The translations under genes and the position numbers were made by a program. 64,000 bases of DNA, from the NCBI RefSeq assembly GCF_003033885.1, contig NZ_CP024081.1, positions 80,232 to 144,231 on the forward strand. Direction: 5' to 3'. Origin of the DNA: Pseudomonas rhizophila (GTDB taxonomy: Bacteria; Pseudomonadota; Gammaproteobacteria; Pseudomonadales; Pseudomonadaceae). Shown here one piece after another: positions 50,094 through 59,945 of this stretch (its first letter is position 1; the number at the start of each line of letters is the position of its first letter). The notes beneath the pieces are model-generated. The model searched no databases, had not been told where the DNA came from, and saw only the letters and a program-made list of their open reading frames with translations.

Positions 50094-50801
50094 ATGAATT
50101 CCATCTCTCGCGCGGTGCCCGAAGTGGCGCTGCAAGCCATCCGTAAACTGATCGTCGATGAAGGCTTCGCTCCTGGGGATGCGCTGCCGTCGCAACGGGA
50201 CCTGGCGTTGCAACTGGGGGTGAGTCGCGCCTCGCTGCGTGAAGCGCTTTCATCGTTGAGTGCGCTGGGCGTCATCAGCGTACAGCCGGGCAAGGGTGTG
50301 TTCGTGCAGTCGTCGGTGGAGGTTTCGCGCAGCGAACTGGCCCCGGGCTGGCCGTTCGCGGCCCAGGCTTCGCCGGTGGATATCTTCCAGTTGCGTTATG
50401 CCCTGGAGGGTTTCGCGGCCGGGTTGGCGGCGGTGACGTTGAGCGCCGATGAACTCGACACATTGGAGGACAACGTCGAGGCCATGCGTCGGGAGCTCAA
50501 GGCAGGGGATTTCGACGCAGCGGCGCGGCTGGATTTCGAGTTCCATCGGCGCATCCTGCAGGCCAGCGGCAACCAGGCGATGCTGAGTATTCTCACCGCC
50601 AGCGCCGACATCTTCCTGGAGAGCCAGAAACTGCCGTTCATCAGGGCGGAGCGGGCGATGGAGACCTGGCAGGAGCATCGCAAGATCCTTCGGGCCCTGG
50701 CCCGTCGCGCTTCGGGTGGCGCGCAAAAAGCCATGCAGGAACACGTACGTAACGCCGCACTGCGCACCGGAATTTCCTTCGTGGCCCCGGCTGCCCCATG
50801 A
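50094..50801 (+). CDS. FadR/GntR (FCD-domain) transcriptional regulator
   Basis: The protein has 235 residues. The N-terminal winged helix is ALQAIRKLIVDEGFAPGDALPSQRDLALQLGVSRASLREALSSLSALGVISVQPGKGVFVQSS. The C-terminal FCD domain (FQLRYALEGFAAGLAAVTLSADELDTLEDNVEAM, AARLDFEFHRRILQASGN with metal-ligand D and H) binds a carboxylate ligand. It is divergent from the amino acid importer and probably represses it; operator not identified. Confidence 0.9.
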   Translation: MNSISRAVPEVALQAIRKLIVDEGFAPGDALPSQRDLALQLGVSRASLREALSSLSALGVISVQPGKGVFVQSSVEVSRSELAPGWPFAAQASPVDIFQLRYALEGFAAGLAAVTLSADELDTLEDNVEAMRRELKAGDFDAAARLDFEFHRRILQASGNQAMLSILTASADIFLESQKLPFIRAERAMETWQEHRKILRALARRASGGAQKAMQEHVRNAALRTGISFVAPAAP

Positions 50802-50921
50802 CGGGCGTCATACCTAAATACATCAGACACCATAGCGAGACTCAATCAACTGCGGCTTCCTGAACCCGGTAAGGGCAGCTATGATGGGCCACGTTTTTTT
50901 GCTGACAATCCCGGAGATTCC

Positions 50922-51251
50922 ATGAGCAGCGATCTGATCAAACATGTTAGCGACGCTAGCTTCGAGGCTGACGTACTCAAGGCCGAAGGCGCGGTACTGG
51001 TCGACTATTGGGCTGAGTGGTGCGGTCCATGCAAAATGATCGCCCCGGTCCTGGACGAAATCGCTGACACCTACGCTGGCAAGCTGACCATTGCCAAGCT
51101 CAATATCGACGAGAATCAGGAAACCCCGCCCAAGTATGGCGTGCGTGGTATCCCGACGCTGATGCTGTTCAAGAACGGTAATGTCGAAGCCACCAAGGTT
51201 GGCGCACTGTCGAAGTCGCAACTGGCTGCTTTCATCGACGCCAACATCTAA
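50922..51251 (+). CDS. trxA: Thioredoxin 1
   Basis: The protein has 109 residues with the active site [12 protein letters not shown] and the cis-proline turn [11 protein letters not shown]. It reduces protein disulfides in the cytoplasm with thioredoxin reductase. The start [20 protein letters not shown] follows CCGGAGATTCC. It is monocistronic with a strong terminator and lies before rho, a conserved gamma-proteobacterial order. Confidence 0.98.
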   Translation: MSSDLIKHVSDASFEADVLKAEGAVLVDYWAEWCGPCKMIAPVLDEIADTYAGKLTIAKLNIDENQETPPKYGVRGIPTLMLFKNGNVEATKVGALSKSQLAAFIDANI

Positions 51252-51266
51252 GCGCCGAATGCTGTT

Positions 51267-51298
51267 GAAAAAGCCCCGCTAATCGCGGGGCTTTTTTC
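51267..51298 (+). terminator. Rho-independent terminator of trxA
   Basis: AAGCCCCGC and GCGGGGCTT form the stem around TAATC, followed by a T run, 13 bases after the stop. Confidence 0.93.
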
Positions 51299-51299
51299 G

Positions 51300-51493
51300 T
51301 TACTCGGGGCTAGACGCTCGCAAACCCAGGTGTTACATTCGGCCCCGCACTGGTTTCTCCTTTGCCCCCTGCAAGCCGTCGCCGACGCACTCCTTTCGAA
51401 TAAGTACGCGATCCTGTCGCCTTCTCCGCGGCGCGGCCTCATTAAGCCAAAAGCTTAATTTCCCCCCTCCATAAATGATTACGTCATTCCTAT
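51300..51493 (+). promoter_or_regulatory. Long pyrimidine-rich rho leader
   Basis: The roughly 190 bases before rho are C/T-rich with little G in places (for example TTTCTCCTTTGCCCCC near 51354 and CACTCCTTTCG near 51388). E. coli rho is autoregulated by Rho-dependent attenuation in a long leader; this stretch could hold equivalent rut sites. No small ORF is convincing. Confidence 0.45.
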
Positions 51494-52753
<1,260 letters not shown>

Positions 52754-52768
52754 TCGATCAGGCAGGGC

Positions 52769-52797
52769 AGCAAAGCCGGGGAAACCCGGCTTTTTGC
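52769..52797 (+). terminator. Rho-independent terminator after rho
   Basis: AAAGCCGGG-GAAA-CCCGGCTTTTT, a GNRA-loop hairpin with T run, about 18 bases after the stop. Confidence 0.92.
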
Positions 52798-52875
52798 TAT
52801 CCGTGCATTCACTATTTTGAACGGGCGGCGTTAAACTCGGGCCCCCGAACGCCACGGCTACCATGAGGCTTTTGC

Positions 52876-54342
52876 ATGCAGTATCGCGACTTGCGCGACT
52901 TTATCAGCGGTCTGGAACAGCGCGGCGAACTCAAGCGCATTCAGGTGCCGGTGTCCCCCGTACTGGAAATGACCGAGGTCTGCGACCGTACGCTGCGAGC
53001 CAAAGGCCCGGCGCTGTTGTTTGAAAACCCGACCGGTTATGACATCCCGGTGCTGGGCAACCTGTTCGGTACGCCGGAGCGCGTGGCCTTGGGCATGGGC
53101 GCCGAAGCCGTCAGCGAATTGCGCGAGATCGGCAAGCTGCTGGCGTTTCTCAAGGAGCCTGAGCCGCCCAAAGGCCTGAAGGATGCGTGGTCCAAGCTGC
53201 CGATCTTCCGCAAGATCATTTCCATGGCGCCGAAAGTCGTCAAGGACGCCATCTGCCAGGAAGTGGTGATCGAAGGCGACGATGTCGACCTGGCAATGTT
53301 GCCGGTGCAGACCTGCTGGCCGGGCGACGTGGGGCCGCTGATTACCTGGGGCCTGACCGTCACCAAAGGTCCGAACAAGGACCGTCAGAACCTCGGTATC
53401 TACCGTCAGCAGGTCATTGGCCGGAACAAGGTCATCATGCGCTGGCTGAGCCACCGTGGCGGTGCACTGGATTACCGGGAATGGTGTGAAAAACATCCTG
53501 GGCAACCGTTTCCGGTGTCCGTGGCCCTCGGCGCGGACCCGGCGACCATTCTCGGCGCTGTCACGCCAGTGCCTGACAGCCTCTCCGAATATGCTTTCGC
53601 CGGGCTGTTGCGTGGCAACCGCACCGAACTGGTGAAATGCCGCGGGAACGACCTGCAAGTGCCGGCCACTGCCGAGATTATTCTTGAAGGCGTGATCCAT
53701 CCCGGCGAAATGGCCGATGAAGGTCCGTACGGCGACCACACCGGCTACTACAATGAAGTCGACAGCTTTCCGGTGTTCACCGTCGAGCGCATTACGCATC
53801 GGATCAAGCCGATTTACCACAGTACCTACACTGGCCGTCCGCCTGATGAGCCGGCCATTCTCGGGGTGGCTCTGAACGAAGTGTTCGTGCCGATCCTGCA
53901 GAAGCAATTTCCCGAGATCACCGACTTCTACCTGCCGCCGGAAGGCTGCTCTTACCGCATGGCCGTGGTGACCATGAAGAAGTCGTACCCGGGGCATGCC
54001 AAGCGGGTCATGCTGGGGGTCTGGTCGTTTTTGCGACAGTTCATGTACACCAAGTTCGTTATTGTCACTGACGACGATATCAACGCACGAGACTGGAACG
54101 ACGTGATCTGGGCCATCACCACGCGCATGGACCCCAAGCGTGACACGGTGATGATCGAGAATACGCCGATCGATTACCTCGACTTTGCCTCGCCGGTGTC
54201 CGGCCTGGGGTCGAAGATGGGACTCGATGCCACGCACAAATGGCCCGGTGAAACCACCCGTGAGTGGGGCCGGGTGATCGTCAAGGATGAAGCCGTTACC
54301 CAACGGATCGATGCCATCTGGAATCAGTTAGGAATAGATTGA
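52876..54342 (+). CDS. ubiD: 4-hydroxy-3-polyprenylbenzoate decarboxylase
   Basis: The protein has 488 residues. It begins [23 protein letters not shown]; prenylated-FMN/metal site segments are [26 protein letters not shown] and [21 protein letters not shown], with the catalytic E-x-x-R-E-D-like region and [24 protein letters not shown] near the end. It decarboxylates the polyprenyl hydroxybenzoate intermediate of ubiquinone synthesis using UbiX-made prenyl-FMN. The stop overlaps the next start (TGATG). Confidence 0.97.
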   Translation: MQYRDLRDFISGLEQRGELKRIQVPVSPVLEMTEVCDRTLRAKGPALLFENPTGYDIPVLGNLFGTPERVALGMGAEAVSELREIGKLLAFLKEPEPPKGLKDAWSKLPIFRKIISMAPKVVKDAICQEVVIEGDDVDLAMLPVQTCWPGDVGPLITWGLTVTKGPNKDRQNLGIYRQQVIGRNKVIMRWLSHRGGALDYREWCEKHPGQPFPVSVALGADPATILGAVTPVPDSLSEYAFAGLLRGNRTELVKCRGNDLQVPATAEIILEGVIHPGEMADEGPYGDHTGYYNEVDSFPVFTVERITHRIKPIYHSTYTGRPPDEPAILGVALNEVFVPILQKQFPEITDFYLPPEGCSYRMAVVTMKKSYPGHAKRVMLGVWSFLRQFMYTKFVIVTDDDINARDWNDVIWAITTRMDPKRDTVMIENTPIDYLDFASPVSGLGSKMGLDATHKWPGETTREWGRVIVKDEAVTQRIDAIWNQLGID

Positions 54343-55310
54343 TGCGTGTAACCTTGCAGCCTTCCGGGGCGGTGTTGGATATCCGGCCCGCCGAGCGGAT
54401 TCTCGATGGCGCGCGACGCCTGGGCTACGAGTGCCCGCAAAGCTGCCGCAATGGCAACTGCCATGTCTGTGGTGCGCTGTTAGTGGAAGGCCGCGTGGAG
54501 CAGGCGGGTGAAGTGCGCGATCACGGTGAGATTTTCACCTGCATTGCCGAGCCCCTGGAGGACTGCGTGGTGCTCTGGGATGGCGTGCTGTCACCGGGCG
54601 AGTTGCCGGTGCGCAGCCTGGCGTGCCAGGTCACTGAATGCGCCGACGTGGGCGGTGATGTCTGGCGAGTACGCCTGCGCGCGCCGGCGGGCAAGCCGCC
54701 GCGCTATCACGCGGGGCAGTACCTGATGATCGAGCGGGAGAATGGCGAGAAATCGGCGTTTTCCCTGGCCTCGGCGCCGCATTCGGGGCGCGAGCTGCAA
54801 TTGCACGTATTAGTGCGCGAAAACAGTGCGCAGACATTGTTGGAGCAACTTCAGCGTAACCCCAATGTGCGCATCGAAATGCCCTTTGGCGACACCCATT
54901 TGTCCGAGTTGCCGGAGGGCCCACTGGTGTTGATTGCCGCCGGTACCGGCATGGCGCAGATGCACAGCCTGATCGAACATTGCCGCGCAGCGGGTTTCAA
55001 GCACCCGGTGCATCTGTATTGGGGTGTGCGGCGTCCGGAAGATTTCTATGAAATCGAGCATTGGGATGAGTGGAAAAAACTGCCGAACCTGTATCTGCAC
55101 AAAGTCGTCAGCGACCTGTGCGGCTGGACAGGTCGTTGCGGGATGCTTCACGAAGCTGTGTGCGAGGACATCAGCAATCTCAAGGATGTGCATGTCTACG
55201 CCAGCGGTTCGCCGGCCATGATCTATGCCACGCTCGATGCTTTGGTAGAAGCCGGAATGGACGCCCACCAAATGCGCGCCGACGTGTTTGCCTATGCGCC
55301 GCGCTCTTGA
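54342..55310 (+). CDS. 2Fe-2S ferredoxin / FAD-NAD(P) oxidoreductase
   Basis: The protein has 322 residues. The N-terminal plant-type ferredoxin domain has C35, C40, C43 and C67 (CRNGNCHVC, FTCIAEP). The reductase part has the FAD motif SAFSLASAPHSG, the NAD(P) loop VLIAAGTGMAQMHSLIEH and the C-terminal MRADVFAY. Annotation pipelines often call it CDP-6-deoxy-delta-3,4-glucoseen reductase; that sugar role is unlikely here. Translational coupling to ubiD suggests a link to flavin or quinone metabolism, as with E. coli ubiD-fre. The stop codon lies in the first of four GCTCTTGA repeats. Confidence 0.9.
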   Translation: MRVTLQPSGAVLDIRPAERILDGARRLGYECPQSCRNGNCHVCGALLVEGRVEQAGEVRDHGEIFTCIAEPLEDCVVLWDGVLSPGELPVRSLACQVTECADVGGDVWRVRLRAPAGKPPRYHAGQYLMIERENGEKSAFSLASAPHSGRELQLHVLVRENSAQTLLEQLQRNPNVRIEMPFGDTHLSELPEGPLVLIAAGTGMAQMHSLIEHCRAAGFKHPVHLYWGVRRPEDFYEIEHWDEWKKLPNLYLHKVVSDLCGWTGRCGMLHEAVCEDISNLKDVHVYASGSPAMIYATLDALVEAGMDAHQMRADVFAYAPRS

Positions 55311-55345
55311 GCCGAGCTCTTGAGCGGCTCTTGAGCGGCTCTTGA
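55303..55345 (+). repeat. Short tandem repeat across the stop codon
   Basis: Four copies of GCTCTTGA start at 55303, 55316, 55327 and 55338 (spacing 13, 11, 11). The first copy contains the stop codon of the ferredoxin-reductase gene. Further copies carry in-frame-independent TGA triplets. Confidence 0.8.
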
Positions 55346-55390
55346 AGCTTGATTGAGGTCTGTTTTTTGTAGCGAGAGGATTTCAGCTTT

Positions 55391-55478
55391 GTGGGAGCAA
55401 AGCTTGCTCGCGAAACAGGCACCTCGGTCTCTGAAAGACAGCATCGCTTTCATCGCGGGCGAGCCTTGCTCCCACAGG
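55391..55478. repeat. REPIN, mixed arms
   Basis: GTGGGAGCAAAGCTTGCTCG faces GGGCGAGCCTTGCTCCCACA. It occupies the middle of the 343-base gap before the ChaC-like gene. Confidence 0.85.
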
Positions 55479-55495
55479 GTCATATACCTGGCGAT

Positions 55496-55560
55496 ATATC
55501 GATTCGATATTTAGTACGCACACTAGATGTCGTTAAGGTATATGCCTGAGTTTCAGGCAT
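55496..55560. promoter_or_regulatory. Two inverted repeats upstream of the ChaC-like gene
   Basis: ATATCGA-T-TCGATAT at 55496-55510 and ATGCCTGA-GTT-TCAGGCAT at 55542-55560, both perfect. They lie 94-158 bases before the start codon and could be operator sites or a hairpin; no regulator is assigned. Confidence 0.45.
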
Positions 55561-55653
55561 TCATGGCATCCAACTTGCCTTGATTCTGATCAGCGTCAGT
55601 GTCATGACGGCGCTACCAACTTCCGACCCGCGAGGAGCCAACTGCTACCGGCC

Positions 55654-56322
55654 ATGACCGCTATCGAATCCGCCTTTGCCAGCGCCCCATACCCGCCACG
55701 CCTCGACCTGGGGCCGCAGCTGACCCATGAGCAGCTGCGCACGTCGATGCAATCGACCATGAGTCTGCACCAGGGCGGGCCTGTGTGGTTGTTCGCTTAT
55801 GGTTCGTTGATCTGGCGGCCGGAATGCACGGCGGTGGAACGGGTGCGCGGCCGCGTCCATGGTTATCATCGCGGTTTGTATTTGTGGTCTCACGAACACC
55901 GTGGCACCCCCGAATTGCCGGGGCTGGTGTTTGGACTGGATCGCGGCGGTTCGTGCAGCGGTTTTGCCTATCGATTGCCGCAGGACAATCTTGAGGATTC
56001 GTTGTTCGCCCTATGGCAGCGCGAGATGCCGTTCCCGTCCTATCGTCCGCACTGGCTCAGTTGCCGTCTCGAAGATGGCAGCCGAGTGCAGGCCTTGGGG
56101 TTTGTGCTGGAGCGGCACCTGCCCAGCTATGCCGGCAACTTGCCGGATCATGTGCTGAGCCAGGTGTTCGAAAGCGCCTGTGGGCGCTATGGCACCACTC
56201 GCGATTATGTCGAGCAGACCATCCACGCCCTGCGCAGCCACGCCATGCCAGACCGGAATCTGGAGGCGCGGCTCAAACGCTGTAAATCAGCCCTGGATCA
56301 GGCCACCGCTTCGCGGCTCTGA
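55654..56322 (+). CDS. ChaC-like gamma-glutamylcyclotransferase
   Basis: The protein has 222 residues. The fold signature [15 protein letters not shown] is near residue 44; [40 protein letters not shown] and the catalytic glutamate region [19 protein letters not shown] follow, then [32 protein letters not shown]. ChaC enzymes degrade glutathione to 5-oxoproline and Cys-Gly. A CGAGGAGCC site precedes the start. It converges on glpT with a 25-base tail overlap. Confidence 0.9.
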   Translation: MTAIESAFASAPYPPRLDLGPQLTHEQLRTSMQSTMSLHQGGPVWLFAYGSLIWRPECTAVERVRGRVHGYHRGLYLWSHEHRGTPELPGLVFGLDRGGSCSGFAYRLPQDNLEDSLFALWQREMPFPSYRPHWLSCRLEDGSRVQALGFVLERHLPSYAGNLPDHVLSQVFESACGRYGTTRDYVEQTIHALRSHAMPDRNLEARLKRCKSALDQATASRL

Positions 56323-57647
56323 CTGGCGATTTGCTTGTGCCACAAGGTTGGCGCGAGGAACGCCATCGCCAGCAGGCAAGCACCCACCAGCAATACAAAA
56401 CCACCGTTCCAGCCGAAATGGTCCACCGTGTAGCCCATGGCAGCACTGGCCGCGACCGAGCCGCCCAGGTAGCCAAACAGCCCGGTGAAACCTGCGGCGG
56501 TGCCAGCGGCCTTTTTCGGCGCCAGTTCCAGAGCCTGCAAACCGATCAGCATCACCGGGCCGTAGATCAGAAAGCCAATGGAAACCAGGGCGATCATGTC
56601 CACGGTCGGGTTGCCGGCCGGGTTCAGCCAGTACACCAGTGTCGCCACGGTCACCAGCGCCATGAACACCATGCCCGTCAGGCCCCGGTTGCCGCGGAAG
56701 ATTTTGTCCGACATCCAGCCGCACAGTAACGTGCCGGGGATGCCTGCCCACTCATACAAAAAGTACGCCCAGGAGGTTTTATCCACCGTGAAGCCTTTGG
56801 CTTCCTTGAGGTAGGTGGGCGCCCAGTCCAGCACGCCGTAGCGCAGCAGGTAAACAAAGACGTTTGCCATGGCGATGTACCAGAGCATTTTGTTGCGCAG
56901 CACGTACTTGACGAAGATTTCCTTGGCGCTGAACTCGTTCTCGTGACTGGCGTCGTAGCCTTCCGGGTAATCGTTCTTGTATTTTTCGATCGGCGGCAGG
57001 CCTACCGATTGCGGGGTGTCGCGCATGGTCGCGAAGGCAAACAGCGCCACCAGTAGCGCCACGGCCGCCGGTACATAAAACGCCGCATGCCAGTCATTGA
57101 ACCAGCCCATCCCCAGCAGGAACAACGGCCCAATCAAGCCACCGCCGACGTTATGCGCCACGTTCCAGACGGACACCACACCGCCGCGTTCTTTCTGCGA
57201 CCACCAGTGCACCATGGTCCGGCCACTGGGTGGCCAACCCATGCCCTGGGCCCAGCCATTGATGAACAACAGGATGAACATCATGGTTACGCTGGATGTT
57301 GCCCAAGGCGCGAAACCGAAAATGAACATCACCCCCGCCGAGACCAGCAAACCGAATGGCAGGAAATAGCGCGGGTTGGAACGGTCGGACACCAGGCCCA
57401 TCAGGAACTTCGAAAGCCCGTAGGCGATGGCAATGGCCGACATGGCCAGGCCCAACTGACCCCGGGTGTAGCCCTCGTCGATCAGGTATGGCATGGCCAG
57501 GGAGAAGTTTTTGCGCAGCAGGTAATAACCGGCGTAGCCGATGAAGATGCCGGCGAAAATCTGCCAGCGAAGGCGTCGGTAGGTGCTGTCTATTTTTTCT
57601 TCAGGCAGGGGCGCCTGATGTACGGCAGGACGAAAGAAAGCAAACAT
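56298..57647 (-). CDS. glpT: Glycerol-3-phosphate transporter
   Basis: The protein has 449 residues and 12 membrane helices. The organophosphate:phosphate antiporter signature appears in [26 protein letters not shown] and [16 protein letters not shown], with phosphate-binding arginines in helices 1 and 7, and [27 protein letters not shown]. It swaps glycerol 3-phosphate for phosphate and also admits fosfomycin. It is monocistronic. Confidence 0.96.
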   Translation of the reverse strand: MFAFFRPAVHQAPLPEEKIDSTYRRLRWQIFAGIFIGYAGYYLLRKNFSLAMPYLIDEGYTRGQLGLAMSAIAIAYGLSKFLMGLVSDRSNPRYFLPFGLLVSAGVMFIFGFAPWATSSVTMMFILLFINGWAQGMGWPPSGRTMVHWWSQKERGGVVSVWNVAHNVGGGLIGPLFLLGMGWFNDWHAAFYVPAAVALLVALFAFATMRDTPQSVGLPPIEKYKNDYPEGYDASHENEFSAKEIFVKYVLRNKMLWYIAMANVFVYLLRYGVLDWAPTYLKEAKGFTVDKTSWAYFLYEWAGIPGTLLCGWMSDKIFRGNRGLTGMVFMALVTVATLVYWLNPAGNPTVDMIALVSIGFLIYGPVMLIGLQALELAPKKAAGTAAGFTGLFGYLGGSVAASAAMGYTVDHFGWNGGFVLLVGACLLAMAFLAPTLWHKQIASQSREAVA

Positions 57648-57755
57648 TCAAGGGCTCCAGATTCTTGTTATGACTGCGGATGCGAATGTTACAGTTTCGT
57701 TACCGAAAATAGCATCGCTTCTCATCACTTAAACAATGGGAATTTCCCTGAATGA

Positions 57756-57773
57756 ATGTTCTTAAATGAACAT
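57756..57773. promoter_or_regulatory. Palindrome upstream of glpT
   Basis: ATGTTC-TTAAAT-GAACAT lies 109 bases before the glpT start in an AT-rich stretch. It could be an operator for glpT or the divergent small gene. The rest of the 57648-57966 gap shows no gene. Confidence 0.4.
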
Positions 57774-57966
57774 GTCGCTCAGACATACGCCGATGGCGTT
57801 GTAGGAATTGCCTTGTAAGGTCTCTTTACTCCTGCACTCCATCGTTGCGGGACAAGAAAGTAGGAAACGTCCTTCAACCAACACAGAAGTCTCGCCATTC
57901 AACTAATGAGCCTCGCTCTTTACACTTCACGTTTCTGCCGGAGCTGGCATTCAGGTGAGGAACGGT

Positions 57967-58253
57967 ATGAGGGGGTGTGCTGTGATGCTGCTGTGCTTGG
58001 GCAGTGCGAGTTGGGCCGCTCAGGTTTTATGGGTGCCCGAGAACAATCCCGAGCCAGCCTCCCCGGCAGCGCAGACGCAAGCCGTGGAATCGTTGGAATT
58101 CCATCCGGAGGGCGAGCCGATCGATGCAGACAAATTGGCCGAGGCCTGGAAGTGCTCGGACATCAACGTGCATGGCGCCAACCATGGGTGCAGAAGTTGC
58201 GCTCGTTCCATTACACGCGCCGCTACGTGTCCGATGTGTTTTTCGGCAAGTAG
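57967..58253 (+). pseudogene. Small secreted-protein gene, probably frameshifted
   Basis: The start MRGCAVMLLCLGSASWA is preceded by GAGGAA and forms a signal peptide. The frame continues VLWVPENNPEPASPAAQTQAVESLEFHPEGEPIDADKLAEAWK with Pseudomonas codon use. Near 58182 the codon bias moves to another frame, reading PWVQKLRSFHYTRRYVSDVFFGK and stopping at 58251-58253. The original frame instead runs to 58281 with rare codons (AGA, ACA) and six cysteines. One missing C in AACCATGG would join the two good parts into about 95 residues. I do not recognise the family. Confidence 0.5.
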
Positions 58254-58342
58254 ATGCCGGGCGCCGGGCGTTTTGCCTTGATCGCCAGATTCAATCGTCA
58301 CGCGGTCCGCCGCTTTTGGCACGCGGACCGCTTGATTGACTA

Positions 58343-59320
58343 TCAACGCACCTGCACCACCACCTTCCCCACGGCTTTGCGCTGGCCCAGGTCATTGATC
58401 GCCTGGGCGGCGTTGCTCAATGGATACACCTGCGAGACCAGTGGCTTGAGCTTGCCTTCGGTGAACCAGCTAAACAATTGCTGGAAGTTGGCGGCGTTGT
58501 CCTGGGGTTGGCGTTGGGCGAAGGAGCCCCAGAACACGCCGACCACGGCGGCGCCCTTGAGCAGGGCCAGGTTTACCGGAAGCTCGGGGATGCGTCCGCT
58601 GGCAAAGCCGACCACCAATAGCCGGCCGTTCCAGGCGATGGCGCGAATGGCCTGGTCAAACAGATCGCCGCCCACCGGGTCGTAAATCACATCGGCGCCT
58701 TGGCCGTCGGTGAGGCGTTTGATTTCATCCTTGAGGCTGGTTTCGCTGTAGTTGATCAGTTCGTCGGCACCGGCAGCCTTGGCCACGGCCAGCTTCTCTG
58801 CACTGCTGGCGGCGGCAATCACCCGGGCGCCCATGGCCTTGCCGATCTCCACGGCCGCCAGGCCGACGCCGCCCGATGCGCCGAGCACCAGCAGGGTTTC
58901 GCCGGGTTGCAGGTTGGCCCGTTGCTTGAGGGCATGCATCGACGTGCCGTAGGTCATGCTGAAGGCGGCGGCGGTGTTGAAGTCCATGGACGAGGGGATG
59001 GGCAACACGTTGTAGCCTGGCACGGCCACCTGTTCGGCAAAGCTGCCCCAGCCGGTCAACGCCATGACCCGGTCACCGACCTTCAGGTGGCTGACCTTTT
59101 CACCCACGGCGCTGATGACGCCCGCTGCTTCGCCGCCGGGGGAAAACGGGAAGGGTGGTTTGAATTGGTATTTGCCCTCGATGATCAGCGTGTCAGGGAA
59201 GTTCACGCCGGCGGCATGCACATCCAGCAGCACTTCGTTCTTCTTCGCGACGGGGCTGGCGACGTCTTCCAGCACCAGCGATTCGGCAGGACCGAATTCT
59301 TTGCACAGCACGGCTTTCAT
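58343..59320 (-). CDS. NADPH:quinone oxidoreductase family (zeta-crystallin-like MDR)
   Basis: The protein has 325 residues. It begins MKAVLCKEFGPAESLVLEDVAS, has PPFPFSPGGEAAGVISAVGEKV, the nucleotide-binding LLVLGASGGVGLAAVEIGKAMGA and the quinone-reductase-type DVIYDPVGGDLFDQAIRAIAWNGRLLVVGFASG. Zinc-ligand cysteines of alcohol dehydrogenases are absent, as expected for this subfamily. It likely reduces quinones or enoyl compounds. It is a single gene, divergent from the FliL-like gene. Confidence 0.92.
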   Translation of the reverse strand: MKAVLCKEFGPAESLVLEDVASPVAKKNEVLLDVHAAGVNFPDTLIIEGKYQFKPPFPFSPGGEAAGVISAVGEKVSHLKVGDRVMALTGWGSFAEQVAVPGYNVLPIPSSMDFNTAAAFSMTYGTSMHALKQRANLQPGETLLVLGASGGVGLAAVEIGKAMGARVIAAASSAEKLAVAKAAGADELINYSETSLKDEIKRLTDGQGADVIYDPVGGDLFDQAIRAIAWNGRLLVVGFASGRIPELPVNLALLKGAAVVGVFWGSFAQRQPQDNAANFQQLFSWFTEGKLKPLVSQVYPLSNAAQAINDLGQRKAVGKVVVQVR

Positions 59321-59470
59321 CAGGGCTATTCCTTTGGGAGTGATGGCCGATAAGTGTAGGTGTGAGAGTCAATGGGTCAACGAGCATGCCCTGCCCTGAT
59401 AGCCGGCCATAAGCTTGTGCTTGAACGGCGGGTCGGTATGCTGGGCCGCAAACCGTATGAGGAGTCGAAT

Positions 59471-59878
59471 GTGAAAGCGTGGATCATGTTGATGCTGGCC
59501 CTGTCGTTGCCTGTGACGGCAATGGCCGAGGAAGCCAAAGAAGGCGAGGCGCCGAAGGTCAGTTACATCACCCTCAGCCCGCCGTTCGTGGGCAACTATG
59601 GCTTGGACGGCTCGGCAAAGCTGAGGGTGTACAAGGCCGATGTGGCCCTGCGTGTCACGGGGGATGCCGCCGCTGCGGCGGTGAAGGCCAACGAGCCGCT
59701 GATCCGTAATCAGCTGGTTGCGCTGTTCGCCCAACAGACCACCGAGGCCATGAACAATATCGAAGCCAAGGAAAAACTGCGTCAGGAAGCCTTGAAGCAG
59801 ACCCAGCAGATCATGAACGACGAAACCGGCAAGCCGATGGTGGATGACCTGTTGTTCAATAACCTGATCATTCAATAA
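59471..59878 (+). CDS. Exported FliL-family protein outside a flagellar cluster
   Basis: The protein has 135 residues. The GTG start at 59471 (VKAWIMLMLALSLPVTAMA) after ATGAGGAGT gives a cleavable signal peptide; a longer frame from 59372 is rejected. The FliL domain is seen in YITLSPPFVGNYGLDGSAKLRVYKADVALRVTG, NEPLIRNQLVALFAQQTTEAMNNIEAKEKLRQEALKQ and the end VDDLLFNNLIIQ. FliL associates with flagellar stators; this paralogue is secreted to the periplasm and has no flagellar neighbours, so another role is possible. Confidence 0.88.
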   Translation: MKAWIMLMLALSLPVTAMAEEAKEGEAPKVSYITLSPPFVGNYGLDGSAKLRVYKADVALRVTGDAAAAAVKANEPLIRNQLVALFAQQTTEAMNNIEAKEKLRQEALKQTQQIMNDETGKPMVDDLLFNNLIIQ

Positions 59879-59890
59879 ACCCGCTAGATC

Positions 59891-59944
59891 GCAGCCTTTG
59901 GCAGTGCCCGGATCCCCAGGCGCTACCCAAGGCTGCTTTTTTTC
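59891..59944. terminator. Long-loop terminator between the FliL-like gene and the exporter operon
   Basis: GCAGCCTT (59891-59898) pairs with AAGGCTGC (59929-59936), followed by seven T. The 30-base loop is unusually large. Confidence 0.65.
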
Positions 59945-59945
59945 G

